This document shows positions 22,948-34,166 of a stretch of 64,000 bases of DNA, one piece after another. The position numbers were made by a program, and so were the translations under genes. The first letter of the stretch is position 1. Each line of letters begins with the position of its first letter. The stretch is taken from positions 1 to 64,000 of the forward strand of contig JAYMGJ010000265.1 in the NCBI GenBank assembly GCA_037178675.1. Reading direction: 5' to 3'. The stretch is from Scleroderma bovista (taxonomy: Eukaryota > Basidiomycota > Agaricomycetes > Boletales > Sclerodermataceae). Under the pieces are notes generated by a model. The model had not been told where the DNA came from. It did not search any database and saw only the letters and a program-made list of their open reading frames with translations.

Positions 22948-24370
22948 TCACGGGCGTTGGTGATGAAACCAATTTGTGACGTGAGTCGGTGGGGCCAGGA
23001 GTATCGGCTCGTACAAGACTGGTACAAAGGCTGGATCGCTTGAAGCCTCTCGAAAGTTGGACAGCATAGCCGTGTTTAATGCATCCTTTTTGTGTTCACC
23101 GACTTGGGTCACTGCGGAAGTTGAGGATAGTGCATGTAGAATATACAGGATAGATGTCATGTTGATATAAAAAAGTTACACAAGTAATCAGTACCTATTG
23201 ATCGTGTTGCACTATCAAAACCAATAAAAATTTTGCCTCTGCAATGCTCATACCACATCTCGCCAAGTCCAAGATGAATTGGTCGTTGTTGCGTGCTCGT
23301 CGGTAAATTTGAACAATCGTAGTGATGTCTGAGGTACCATACCCATGTGAAGCGAGATATTGTGCGGCGAGGGCACCGAGGGATTGCGCCAGATCTTCCA
23401 CCTGCGAGGTTGGCGTCCGGTAGTAATTGCTGGAAATGATGCCATGTAAGTTGCGAACGTGAGTGTAGACGAGCGGAGAAACGTCCGTTCATCTACTAGA
23501 TGGAGGGGGAGAAGAAGTAGAGGAACTAGCAGGTGCTAGGGAAGGGGAAGAACTGCAAGAGCAGGGAGATGTAATATTGAGTCCGTGCAGCATATCTTCG
23601 AGTGTATCTGTCGATGTAATGGTACATGAGGGCAATGGCAGGGAATTGGAGTCGAGATTTCCCGCAGTCAATAACGGTGGCATATGGTCAGCGATACCCT
23701 TGACGATGATAAAGGCGAGTGCCTCCCAAAATATCTTCGTGACTCTGGTGTTGGTCCATCAGAATGTCCCCTCGGCAGTCCTTGCGCTCTCGCTGGACAA
23801 ATGTCAACATGTGCAAATCAAATTCCGAGAAATTGCATACATACTCTGTGTGATGAACTCCGGGAGGTCCACCAATGACAATGGCGTGAAAATCAGCCTT
23901 ATCATCGAGTAGAGTGTGTACACAGGGCTTGTTCAAAGCAGCGAGAACTTGCTTATGCTCAGGGCTGGCTGGCAATGCAACGACAATCCTCTGAAGTGTA
24001 TCCGTGACATGCTTAGCCTCGTTTAAGGATAGGCACTGGATTGCAAACGGAAGAGGCGGGGCAAGACAACCGCATCGTATAAATGGACTAGTGTACTAGT
24101 ATGCGATTAAATCATCACAGTTTTAAGCAAACAAAACGTACCATGTGCGATATACACCAGGCTTGTCGCCTCCAATGATAGCCCAATAAAACTCAGTCTT
24201 AACCATGCCACATGGTATACGTGGTCTGATTCTCACCTCGCCCGATCCTTTATACACGACGACTGCATTGCCAGTCAACAAGTTAGGACAAGTATATACC
24301 AAACACGTGGTTCTAAGGAGATAAGTGTTACAAGATTAGATCGGGGATGTCCGATGTGCTGACGTGTGAA
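22948..24370 (-). CDS. Hypothetical protein with a viroplasmin-like module
   Basis: The 5' part reads NLLTGNAVVVYKGSGEVRIR, then FYWAIIGGDKPGVYRTW. The latter resembles the start of the viroplasmin/RNase H1 N-terminal fold (aromatic-x-V-x-x-G-x-x-x-G-hydrophobic-x-x-x-W), which binds RNA-DNA hybrids or double-stranded RNA in RNase H1. After an intron come LPFAIQCLSLNEAKHVTDTL and VLAALNKPCVHTLLDD. The 3' exons are Ser-rich, then helical (QSLGALAAQYLASHGYGTSD; LARCGMSIAEAKFLLVLIV), and end LLAPPTHVTNWFHHQRP before the stop at 22948. The start codon is uncertain. It sits directly downstream of a second viroplasmin-like gene on the same strand. Confidence 0.45.
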
Positions 24371-24499
24371 TGAAGTGTGGAGTTAATTAGCATCGAAGAT
24401 TGTCACTCGGCTTCACTGGGGCAATGTGCAATGGAAGTAGAGATGGGGTAAAATCAACTGTATATGGATTTACATCGTAAAAGGGACACAAGTTGTAAT

Positions 24500-25343
24500 C
24501 TATGGTACCCAACGTGCCACCTTTTGGTCAATTGCACGTAACATTGCCATCACACCTTTGCCAAAAGAGTGCACCTTGCAGCACGTTGCATGACTGACCC
24601 CGACGACACACGGTGCAGTGGCTGTCCTAATATTATGGTGAGCAAAGACGCACGAGGTAAAAGGGGACAAAACTCACCATCCAGCAATGATACCGACTCG
24701 ATGGCCAACGGTAACCAAATATAGCTGGCCCGTTTCGCCAGGAAGAGGAACGTTGTATACAAACCCATTATGAATACGCTGAGCGTGCCTGTCGAGGCTT
24801 AACTCGCCTGGAGTAAAAGAGCCAAATGGGCCATTTGGGTTGACGAGACGATTGGGGTTGATGGGATGAGGGCTTGTTGCCAAGCTAGGGGTGAGCTGAC
24901 GAGAAGCAAAAAATTGGGCCTGCGCAGGCGAGGAAGTGTATGATAAATCTGGTCTTTGGAAGACCGGAGACGGAGGAGCATTGGATGCGGGGGTCCATAC
25001 GTTAGAGAAAGCTGAGACTGAAGAAAACGGGGAGGAGGGGAAATGTTTGCTCAAGGGAGTGTAACACACGAGGTCGAGGAGTTGTGAGGCTGTTTGGGTG
25101 CATTCACCCAATTCCCTCAATAGTTGATTGACGACGTCTACTCAGAAATATTAACGACATGTCAGGACCCCACACAAAAAGGGACCTACCTAATTGTTTC
25201 CTTAGATCGACGGGGAAAGTCGACAACGCTGGAGAGGGTGGTGGTGCAGGGAATATTGGGGATGCGGGGAACATGGTGAGGTGAGCCAGAGGAAGAAGAA
25301 CGACAGGCATCCTTGATATATGCTGGGGCTTGTGTTGAACCAT
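24500..25343 (-). CDS. Viroplasmin-like (RNase H1 N-terminal fold) small protein
   Basis: Three exons join in frame through introns with good sites (near 25148-25195 and 24617-24676). The N-terminal half is Pro/Ser/Ala-rich and disordered, with a short predicted helix, VDVVNQLLRELGECTQTASQ. The C-terminus carries LYLVTVGHRVGIIAGW, then after the intron VVGVSHATCCKVHSFGKGVM. This is the order and spacing of the viroplasmin domain (G-x-x-x-G-I-x-x-x-W, then a V-x-G-V-S-x-A strand and an A/G-x-x-A helix). It is not followed by an RNase H domain. Predicted role: nucleic-acid binding. It belongs to the run of minus-strand genes leading from the KDZ1 transposase. Confidence 0.6.
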
Positions 25344-25691
25344 GTTTACTAGGATCCGCAGCGATTATAATTAGGGTTTCAGAGTGACCAAGCCCCAAGT
25401 TGGAGGTCCCTGAGAGGTCTGGATGCAGTTGCTGGTAGCCAATCATATCATGAATAACGGTGGTACTGAATATCACAAAACATATCATTTGTATGAATAT
25501 ACGAGGGGCACCGGCTTAGTAGATTTCATTTGGGCTGGAACTGTATATCTTGAAGTGTTTCAGATGGAAAAAATAGTATAATTAGTACCTCAATACTCTA
25601 ATAACACCAATTCGTGATAAATCACATAGCTAGTATCTGACACGAGTTAGTATTGAAAGCGGTTGTGATACAACTCCTATCTACCCCCCTG

Positions 25692-26382
25692 ATGGGTCGC
25701 CGAGCAAAATATCTTAGTCTCGTAGAGAAACGAAGTGCTCGTCAAGCTCAACACAAACATTACATTCAGACACCTCGGTAAGTGAATCCCATGGCACCAT
25801 ATATTTCAACTGCTTTACTTGAGTTCAAATTTCAGAGGTCAGGAACAGCGCAGCATTCACAACCGAGCTGCATACATGAAGCGCTGCACTCAAACCACAC
25901 TGGATATATCCTGTTGCCTCCCCCCTGAACTAATTACACTCGCTACTGTCCCGCTACCCGCTTCATATCTCTTTCATGAAGCATTGTCAAGTGAAGATGC
26001 ACTAGATGAGTCGGAATTGCAATACTGGGAGTCAGGTCCACCCTTTTCGCAACCCAAGCCTGCAGACACCACGCAAGAGTCACAGTTCACAACCAACCTC
26101 ACGCATGTTTTTTTTGGTCAGAAATCGCGCCTTGAAAATCAGGCAAAGGCTCGTCGGAAGTACCGATATGCGGCTGGGGATGCAGAGGAAGTCATAACGG
26201 AGCTTCAGACCACCGCTGCTCAAACATTTAGAGAGTGGGTGCAAGTCAAAAGTTGCATGGCGGCGTGCACAGTGAGGAGGCACAGAGAAATGGCCAAGAC
26301 TATATTACAATGGCATGCTCGGATCGTGTACTCATACTATCAGGAAGTAGGCGCGTTAGAGCGAGGAGAAAATCCTTACTAG
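25692..26382 (+). CDS. Basic helical protein, convergent with KDZ1 transposase
   Basis: Exon 1 starts MGRRAKYLSLVEKRSARQAQ at 25692. A 58-nt intron (25778-25835, GTAAGT...TTTCAG) joins it to GQEQRSIHNRAAYMKRC, so the N-terminus is a strongly basic helix with R-x-x-R and Q/N-x-R-x-x-Y spacing reminiscent of a bZIP basic region, though I see no leucine zipper. The rest is unremarkable, with helical segments (ENQAKARRKYRYAAGDAEEV; ILQWHARIVYSYYQEVGALE). The stop codon TAG overlaps the stop codon of the convergent KDZ1 gene in a shared CTAG. I recognise it only as a likely KDZ companion; DNA binding is inference. Confidence 0.6.
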
Positions 26383-29300
26383 GCTATTGGGATCGAGAGT
26401 ACACGAAATTGTAGGTAGTATCGAAATGCTAGCATGTCACCCTCCGTCAATCCTGTTGCATCATGTCCTCGAAGTACGGCTGCAGCATTGGCTAATACCC
26501 AAAGTCCACAGTTGTAATCATTTGTCTGCAGACGTTCAGTCTGTAAGAATAAGTATATTATGTCACACAGGTAACAATCAGACCTACTGTCGTTGGGCGG
26601 GCAATCCATGGACGATTATGTACCTGAATTCCAGGATATTTCTTGCTGGCAATGTTCAAAAGACGTGTGATTAGGGTCATAACACCCTATTGCTTGCATA
26701 GTTAGCGTTGTTACGTGCACAAGTAAGTATACATACCTGTACATCAGCTTGCCATGGTTTCTCCTCGGCCAAGCTATCAAAAAGGCGCAGTTCGTGATGG
26801 GAAATAAGGGCAACACACAAGACCCAATGACCAACCGGGGATGGCCTATGGATAGGGATGATCCATATGTCTTTAGTCCAGAACGTGGTGTGCCGTGTCC
26901 CTTTCCATAGGGATTCGTCAGATGCGTTGTAACGAACACGGAGAAGGTCGTACGTCGAGAATACTGCAAAGCGCCGGGAATCGGGTGGCTTGATCAAAGA
27001 AAATAGAAGTGCAATGCATCCATTTATGCACACGTCATTGAGACAACTGGTAGGATTTGCTAATATGCCGACATCTTCTGGTTGGAATAAAAGACGACGG
27101 AACCCATCGACCTCACATCGTCGTCTCGAGGCCTCCTTGCTGGGCACGACCAGATGCTGGCTTGGCAGCAGTGGACAAATTGTGTCCAGCGACACGTTCT
27201 GGATTTGATTAGTTTTGAAAATAGGGCAAGATAACACGCACCTCTGGAGGTTCCCAAATGACGACGGCGGTTATTGTCGGCTGGTCCTCGATGGCATCCT
27301 CATGGCATCCATTATCATCGGCGAGGAAATCAGCGAGGACTGCATGCTCCGGTTCGCACGGTGCTTCCTGCGAGCCGATGATAGAGTTTAGATTCACATT
27401 TTCTTCTTCGGGAGATTCTTCGGGAGCTTCGACAGCTGTAGGATTAAGCCAGAAAAGTGAGATACGAGGGTGATCTCCCGATAAACTTTCAGCAAGCGCA
27501 GAAGCCTCCCTGATTTGGCTGTTGAATCGAGAAATCGAGGCAAGTGGATTTGACCAACGCGAGCGCAAGGACAGCATATCATGATGACGCTCACAGAGGG
27601 CGAAATAGAAGATTTCATCTGGCAAGGTATCAATTGAATATGAGACACAGGAATGAGGGGCACTCACTTTCAGGAGTACGGAGCACGAGTTCTATTGCTG
27701 CAAGTTCATTACCGTACCACCGGCAAAGGTTGTCTGCTTCAACACCTAATTGCCGCTGTTCTTCTAAGCACCGATCTTGTTTGAGCATGGCGCGGATCCT
27801 GTCTCGAACATCTTGATCTTCTACCCAATGTGGTATTTTTCCGATTGCCGGCGAGATCCAAATGTCTTCCATCAGCAATTGATGATTTCGGAGGTCGTCG
27901 AGCTTGGTAGGCAGAGGCGTAGGGAGAGGTATTGACCACGCTGGATCGTGCAAAGCTTCCAGTTGTTCACAGTAAGCATTGAACTTGTGGATGGCACTCA
28001 TGAGGGTGGGTTGCCGTTTTGCAATGGCCTTTCGTGTTTGTTGATGGAGTTTCGTTCCTGTCTCAAATCAGAATGCATCTTTTGAAGAAAGTTGAAGGAT
28101 TACCTAGCGCCTTCTGGGCTCCACCGACGGCTCGGTCCAACTTGTCCCACTCAAAGAAACTACCAATTGCTCGCTTGCGTATGTTGATCTTCAGATCACG
28201 CGCCAAAAGGAGGGTTCGAATGAAGTCAAGACTGATACCATCAAGCTCAGGAAATTTGGCTTGAACATTGAGGGATCCATACAGTGCATCGACCTTGGTG
28301 ATCAAACGGTCGTGAGTATGCTCTAAGCTGCCCAAAGCAGCCAAAGTATTATCAGAAAGACTCTCCTTCTTTATGGTGCTTTTCGCAGTTTGGATGGTCT
28401 TTTCAATCACGTCTACGTTGGCCTGAAGTGCCAGCACGGTATCAAGCTCTTTTTTCAGTCGCGCTGGGGCATCTATTGCATTGGAGCATGAGCTAATCAA
28501 CCTAGCGCTTTATTAGAGGACTTACGAGATTGAATGGATAGCTGTGATTCTTTTTGAGACGCCCACTGCCTTTCCAACTCCTTCACCTCGATGCCAATTT
28601 CCTCGATCTGGTCTTGTGTGAACTTTCCTTGCTCCTGCACTCCACGGCGAAGCCTCCGCTTGATCCAATCACCGAGGTCCATACACATCTCAATGCCGAT
28701 CGCCGCCGCTTGGCGATCAATTAACCAAATACGGTGTTGTCGCTGCCCCCGAAGTGAACAGGTCAGTTGTCAGCTAAGAATAGGATAAGCCTTACCGAAG
28801 AGGAGCGTTCTATACCAATTAGCTTGATCAGGCGGGACCAAAGCCATTCAGTGCCTTCGCCATCAGAAAGGCCCAGACCGGGCACCAAGCGTGGGTTGTA
28901 AACAAGTTGGCACGCCCACTCATGACCGTAAGCGTGCATCGCCATGGTGGCGAATCGGAGTTGTGCAGCAACTTGCTCTGGAAGAATATTGTACTTAAGA
29001 TATCAATTGTCAGAAATGGGTCAGAGCACTTCTGAAACACTCACCAGCGAGATTGACCTCTCTAGGACACAGCCCACATCGTACAAGCCAACAACTGTGG
29101 CCTGCGAAGGCAACAGCATGAAGAAATGGGTGAGGAGTGCCACAGCGTACTTCTGTTGTTGGCCAGGGGTGTCGATATTAGCAAAGAAGAGTGGAATGTC
29201 GTGACAGCAAATGAGTGCCATGAAACCCATGTCATCAAAGTTGTCCAAGGAGGCCTTCTGCTTTTTTCCATCAGCGGCTTCATAAGATGATTTGCAAGAG

Positions 29301-30738
29301 TCGATAGCTTCGTCAGGTACAAGGCCCTTGCGTGCCTTCAGTGGTGTCTTCCGTTGTTTCTCGATATAGGTGCCGATCGCGTCCACTTGATGTTTTGAGA
29401 GGAAGTACGCTGGGTCATAGAAAGAAGGACTGGTGCCGGCAGATCGGCGATGGCGATGATGGAAGTTACCGTCCATGGCAACGTGGATGTCACCACCATC
29501 AGAAAGAGGCTTACCAAAACTTGTGCCTGCAAAGCACGCGGGACAACGCCGGACCAGAATAGACGCACAGAATCCGGAGGACAATGGTGGCTTGCTGGGG
29601 GAAGCGACGAGGTTGGAGGTAGAGGTAGGCATGGACAAGGCATATTTTGAGGGGGTTGTCGGAAATGAGGACTTTGGTGTACGAGGTACTGGAGTACTGG
29701 GACTAACTTGAGGAACCTTGGAGGCCTTGACCCATTCGCGACACAATTGAAGAGAGTCCTCGATCCTCCATTCGACTTCCACATAGAGTACATCAAACCA
29801 CTGCACAGAAAAGCCGAGACCACGTCGGAATGGCTCCTGTACAGCTTCGTTCTGTGATGCAGTTAGTTGGTAGAATAATAAACGTGTAGATGTAAAGCGT
29901 ACATATTTATTAATCATGCGGAAACCTCGCCGAACGTAGTGATTATGTAGTGCTGATGCGAGGGCATTGATGGCATCACAAGACCGCTCAAAAAGTGAAC
30001 GATAGAACACGAGTAGGTCAATAGAAACGGCCATGCGGGGTTGAGAGGGCGCAGTAGGGAACAGTCCTGCATGGACAAGAACTTGGGCGACTGTAGAGCA
30101 CTTGCAGCTCACCACTTCAGTGGTGACAAAATCTGCATATGGTTAGATTCTGTGTATGACGTGAGTAATCACTCACAGTCGAATAGCAGACATAGAATTT
30201 TTGTTACCTTCCGTTCACAGTCGTTTTGTTTGCAAAGCGAGATGTATGGGGAGAATGGTGGGAGCGGTTTCCCTCGTGTTCTAGACGTGTAGTTCAAGAA
30301 TGGTAAAACGAGGGTCAGGATAAGGGATTTCCAGCTGCTGTACAAACACTCAGCAGGTGGGTCAGGAATGATATGTTGGTTTGATGTGGTTGGTTGAGTT
30401 TCACCGCTATCTGGCTCTCCATCCTGCATGTTATGATCAGTGTCGCTCAGTGCATATTCTTCATCCATCATAAAATCGTCCACAGCGTCGTTTTCCCATG
30501 GAATACCAGTAGAGGAAGACTTGTGCTCGCATGACTCGGAGGTATCAGCAGCGGTCGTGGATTGCAGTTGTGCGAGTCTCGCAAGGGCGTAACGACGCTT
30601 GGAAGCCTGGCCGGGGACATTGACGATCCTATTTGTTCTGGTCTTGTCCCTGGAACGCCTAGGGCTCTCAAAATGTTTCCCGAGGCCGTGCGTCACTGGC
30701 TGAGCTCGATGGGTGCCTGGTTTGGGACGCATAAGCAT
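26379..30738 (-). CDS. KDZ-superfamily transposase (CxC1 type) fused to Ulp1-like SUMO protease
   Basis: This is a multi-exon gene with introns at 30133-30176, 29852-29902, about 28998-29044 and several more downstream. The N-terminal CxC1-type cysteine cluster includes LCKQNDCERK and VSCKCSTVAQ, followed by the typical block GLFPTAPSQPRMAVSIDLL. The transposase core has CPACFAG, HVAMDGNFHHRHR (first Asp), the YDVGC block (second Asp), MHAYGHEWACQLVYNPRL and GEGTEWLWSRL (Glu), so the acidic residues expected of an active KDZ enzyme are present. A coiled-coil linker follows. The last about 330 residues form a C48/Ulp1-type cysteine protease: GHWVL (His), LRLFDSLAEE (Asp) and QTNDYNCGLWVLAN (Gln and Cys). 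No stop or frameshift was found. A DNA-integrating enzyme with its own deSUMOylating domain could counter SUMO-based silencing; that is inference. Confidence 0.85.
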
Positions 30739-31304
30739 CACGGTGAAGAGTAAGATTAGTACATGTTTACTTACCTACAGTTTGCCCATGTGTATCGCGT
30801 GAGCCAGATCAAAGGAACAGATGAGCTGCAAATGAGGCCGATATGAAGTGCCCAAGGAGGATTGAAGTCGTCCGAGTATAAGTCAGATCAGAGGATAGTA
30901 TGAACTGCAAACGAGGCTGAAATGAAGTGCCCAAGGAGAGCTGAAGTCATCGAAGTACTGGAAGGCTACAAGTGAAGTGCCCAAGAGGCGACAAGGAGGG
31001 CTGATCAGAGGATAGTATGAACTGCAAACGAGGCTGAAATGACGTGCCCAAGGAGAGCTGAAGTCATCGAAGTACTGGAAGGCTACAAGTGAAGTGCCCA
31101 AGAGGCGAAAAGGAGGGCTGAAGTTGCGCAAGGGCAATGTCCCGATTAGGACATCGCAAGATGTCGGGTCTGAGAGACATATTCCTGCCTACAACGGAAA
31201 TTGGTCTGTAAGACCTCTATTGATCCCGAAAAGAGGTGCCTGAGGTGTGATCCCAATATGTACGACATCGAATGGCATCGGTCTGAAGGGCAGCTTGATC
31301 AACA
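30739..31304. repeat. 115-bp tandem duplication beyond the 5' end of KDZ1
   Basis: GGATAGTATGAACTGCAAAC starts at 30893 and again at 31008, giving two near-identical units of about 115 bp with internal GAAGTGCCCAAG motifs; a third, diverged partial unit begins near 30810. No gene is visible here. Confidence 0.7.
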
Positions 31305-31862
31305 GTGATTGTCGGCGAAAGTGTGTGGCATTGTGCTCAGCTGGAGACACTCCGGGCACTTGTGGAAGCTATGCACGAAGACCAGTTCCCCACTGCTCCT
31401 GCACTCCATGACCCTGCAGTACCTTCTCCGGTCGAATGTCCTCCACCTGGTATGCATGGATCTCTGCCTTCTGAACATTCTCAATGTCCCAACATTTCCC
31501 CATCCATCCGGGCATTGTTTGATCTACCTGCAGGTTTGTGCTTTTGTTTTCCGATCTCTCAAATTCATGTTTTGAATGGTGCAGGTGACACTCCAGGTCC
31601 CAGTGCTGGTACCGACCACCAGGTATCTGCAATTCCGGCCTGTGTCCCTCTGGAGACCTCGGACATGGATATTTCAACAGCCTCCACCGACAGACCGTCA
31701 CAGGTGGACCCGACACCTGCTATTACCATGGGGATTCAGCCATCCCCCATCATTACCGTCAGTCCCCCTGCACCAGAACCTCAAGATGTTGGTACTCCAG
31801 CATCAGAGCAACCAGATGTTGCAATGGGTGAAGGAGGCGGGGACTCCTCACATAAGGACTAA
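31305..31862 (+). CDS. Hypothetical proline-rich C-terminal fragment
   Basis: The frame is open through a likely intron (about 31532-31583, GTTTGTGC...GGTGCAG) that joins SIRALFDLPA to GDTPGPSAGTD. The second exon is rich in Pro, Ser and acidic residues (PTPAITMGIQPSPIITVSPP; DVAMGEGGGDSSHKD) and ends at 31862. I do not recognise it. It may be the 3' part of a decayed gene, because nothing convincing precedes it. 31863-32250 holds no recognisable feature. Confidence 0.3.
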   Translation: MIVGESVWHCAQLETLRALVEAMHEDQFPTAPALHDPAVPSPVECPPPGMHGSLPSEHSQCPNISPSIRALFDLPAGLCFCFPISQIHVLNGAGDTPGPSAGTDHQVSAIPACVPLETSDMDISTASTDRPSQVDPTPAITMGIQPSPIITVSPPAPEPQDVGTPASEQPDVAMGEGGGDSSHKD

Positions 31863-32259
31863 TTTTGTTTCATTGCCACAAACTTTGTATTTGTAGTACA
31901 ATTAGTATCCTTTGTTTGTGTAAGAATATATTCCTGTGCATGGCTATGATTAAATGTGTAAGTGATCTACTTGTATGCTTAGCACCGGTCAGTCAGGCCA
32001 ATGGCTCATTTCTTTACTTATAATTATTGTTGTACCATTGCCAATATTATCATGTGATGAATTACTAGTTCATATTTGTCACCCAACATTGGATACTACT
32101 GGATGATGAATCCCGGTCAGCACACTACTGGCATAATCATGACCGGTCAGTGCACACCAAGTATGATCTTCCCATGGTGGTTTGCTTACCATAGTATACT
32201 AACAATGTACTCATGCCTTTGATTAGCTTGAGTGGGCTTGTCTTATAGCACAGCCAGTA

Positions 32260-32935
32260 TGATTATGACCGGTATGTACACTGGTGTATTCATGACCGGC
32301 AAGTGCAATACTAGCATGTCCATCATCTGCCAGTACTCGGTCTGTTGTTACAATATAATTTTGGTATTGTTATTACTTGTCAGTGCTGTCCTTGTGAAAG
32401 TATCACTGGGCAGCATTCTGCCAGCATGGTGTTGTTTACCACCAAACAAAACAATACCGGTATCCATATCATCAGCCGGTACCAAACTACTGGTCGGTCA
32501 GTATGCTACCGGTATGACAGTGACCGGTTGGTATGCCACTGGTATGTACCGGTATGATAGTGACCGGTTGGTATGCCACCGGTATGACAGTTACCGGTTG
32601 GTATGCTACAGTGATTGGTCGGTATGCCACCAGTATGCTACTGGTATGATAGTGATTGGTCGGTATGCCACCAGTATGACAGTTACCGGTCAGTATGCTA
32701 CCGGTATGATAGTGACTGGTCGGTATGCTACCGGTATGACAGTGACCGGTTGGTATGCCACCGGTATGCTACCAGTATGACAGTTACCGGTCAGTATGCT
32801 ACCGGTATGATAGTGACTGGTCGGTATGCCGCTGATATGACACTGACCAGTTGGTATGCTACCGGTATGACACTGACCAGTTGGTATGCTACTGGTATGA
32901 CACTGACCGGTTGGTATGACCAATTAATCATTACT
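32260..32935. repeat. 30-bp minisatellite built on ACCGGT
   Basis: Units of about 30 bp of the form GGTATGCTACCGGTATGATA plus GTGACTGGTC repeat from about 32500 to 32930, with sparser relatives from 32110. The hexamer ACCGGT or its one-base variants (ACTGGT, ACCAGT) occurs twice per unit. ORFs here are repeat artefacts. Confidence 0.85.
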
Positions 32936-33084
32936 GACCAGTACACCACCTGAATGCTTATCATTAACTTGTACTACTTGTATAATCATTTCCATTCAGT
33001 ACAGTACCAGTCTTGTCTTTGCTAATACGTACAATCCTGACATGGCTATCATCAGCCTGGACTTGTTTCAAATATTTTTTCCTC

Positions 33085-34030
33085 TCTGGCCCGACCATAC
33101 ACTATGGTGATGCCCACACCCAGGCCGGACTGTACAATATGGTGACACCCCTACCCTGGCCTGTCCATACACTATGGTGACACCCAGACCCAGGCCAGAC
33201 TGTATATTATGATGCCACCCCTACCCTGGCCTGACCATACACTATGGTGATGCCCACCCCCAGGCCGGACTGTATATTATGGTGACACCCACACCCAGGC
33301 CGGACTGTACATTATGGTGACACACCTACCCTGGCCCGACCATACACTATGGTGATGCCCACACCCAGGCCGGACTGTACAATATGGTGACACCCCTACC
33401 CTGGCCTGACCATACACTATGGTGATTCCCACACCCAGGCCGGACTATCCATTATGGTGACACCCCTACCCTGGCCCGACCATACACTATGGTGATGCCC
33501 ACACCCAGGCCGGACTGTACAATATGATGACACACCTATCCTGGCCCGACCATACACTATGGTGACACCCACACCCAGGCTGGACTGTACAATATGGTGA
33601 CACACCTACTCTGGCCGGACCATACACTATGGTGACACCCACACCCAGGCCGGACTGTTCAATATGCACCCATACCCTGGCCTGACCATACACTATGGTA
33701 TCACCCACACCCAGGCCGGACTGTATATTATGGTTAAACTACACACTCTGGCCGGACCATACACTATGGTGATGCCCACACCCAGGCCGGACTGTATAAT
33801 ATGATGACACACCTATCCTGGCCCGACCATACACTATGGTGACACCCACACCCAGGCTGGACTGTACAATATGGTGACACACCTACCCTGGCCCGACCAT
33901 ACACTATGGTGACACCCACACCCAGGCTGCACTGTATATTATGGTTAAATTACACACCCTGGCCAGACCATACACTATGGTGATACCTGCATCCTGGCCC
34001 AACCTCATATTATGGTGACAACCCCCAGGC
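33085..34030. repeat. 70-bp dimeric minisatellite (CCATACACTATGGTGA / ACTGTACAATATGGTGA)
   Basis: About thirteen units of 70 bp repeat, each made of two related halves of about 35 bp: GACCATACACTATGGTGA with CCCACACCCAGGCC, and GGACTGTACAATATGGTGA with CACCCCTACCCTGGCC. It abuts the truncated 3' side of the partial gag element at 34160. ORFs here are repeat artefacts. Confidence 0.85.
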
Positions 34031-34166
34031 TGGACCATGTATTATGGCGACAATTCCACACACAGGCCGGATCATATATCATGGCAACACCCTGTAGTCC
34101 AGCCTGACCCCCGCTGGCCCATAACATACGGCCGATTGTCAACCCCCGCTGGCCGTAAAACATGGC

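Noticed and set aside
22948..25343. A TET/JBP gene in the KDZ1 block
   Set aside because: I looked for a His-x-Asp...His core near the KDZ1 transposase and found viroplasmin-like modules instead; the only dioxygenase signature is at 59083-60348.
32500..34030. CRISPR-like repeat-spacer arrangement
   Set aside because: Repeats are contiguous and degenerate with no unique spacers, in a genome with eukaryotic introns; these are minisatellites.
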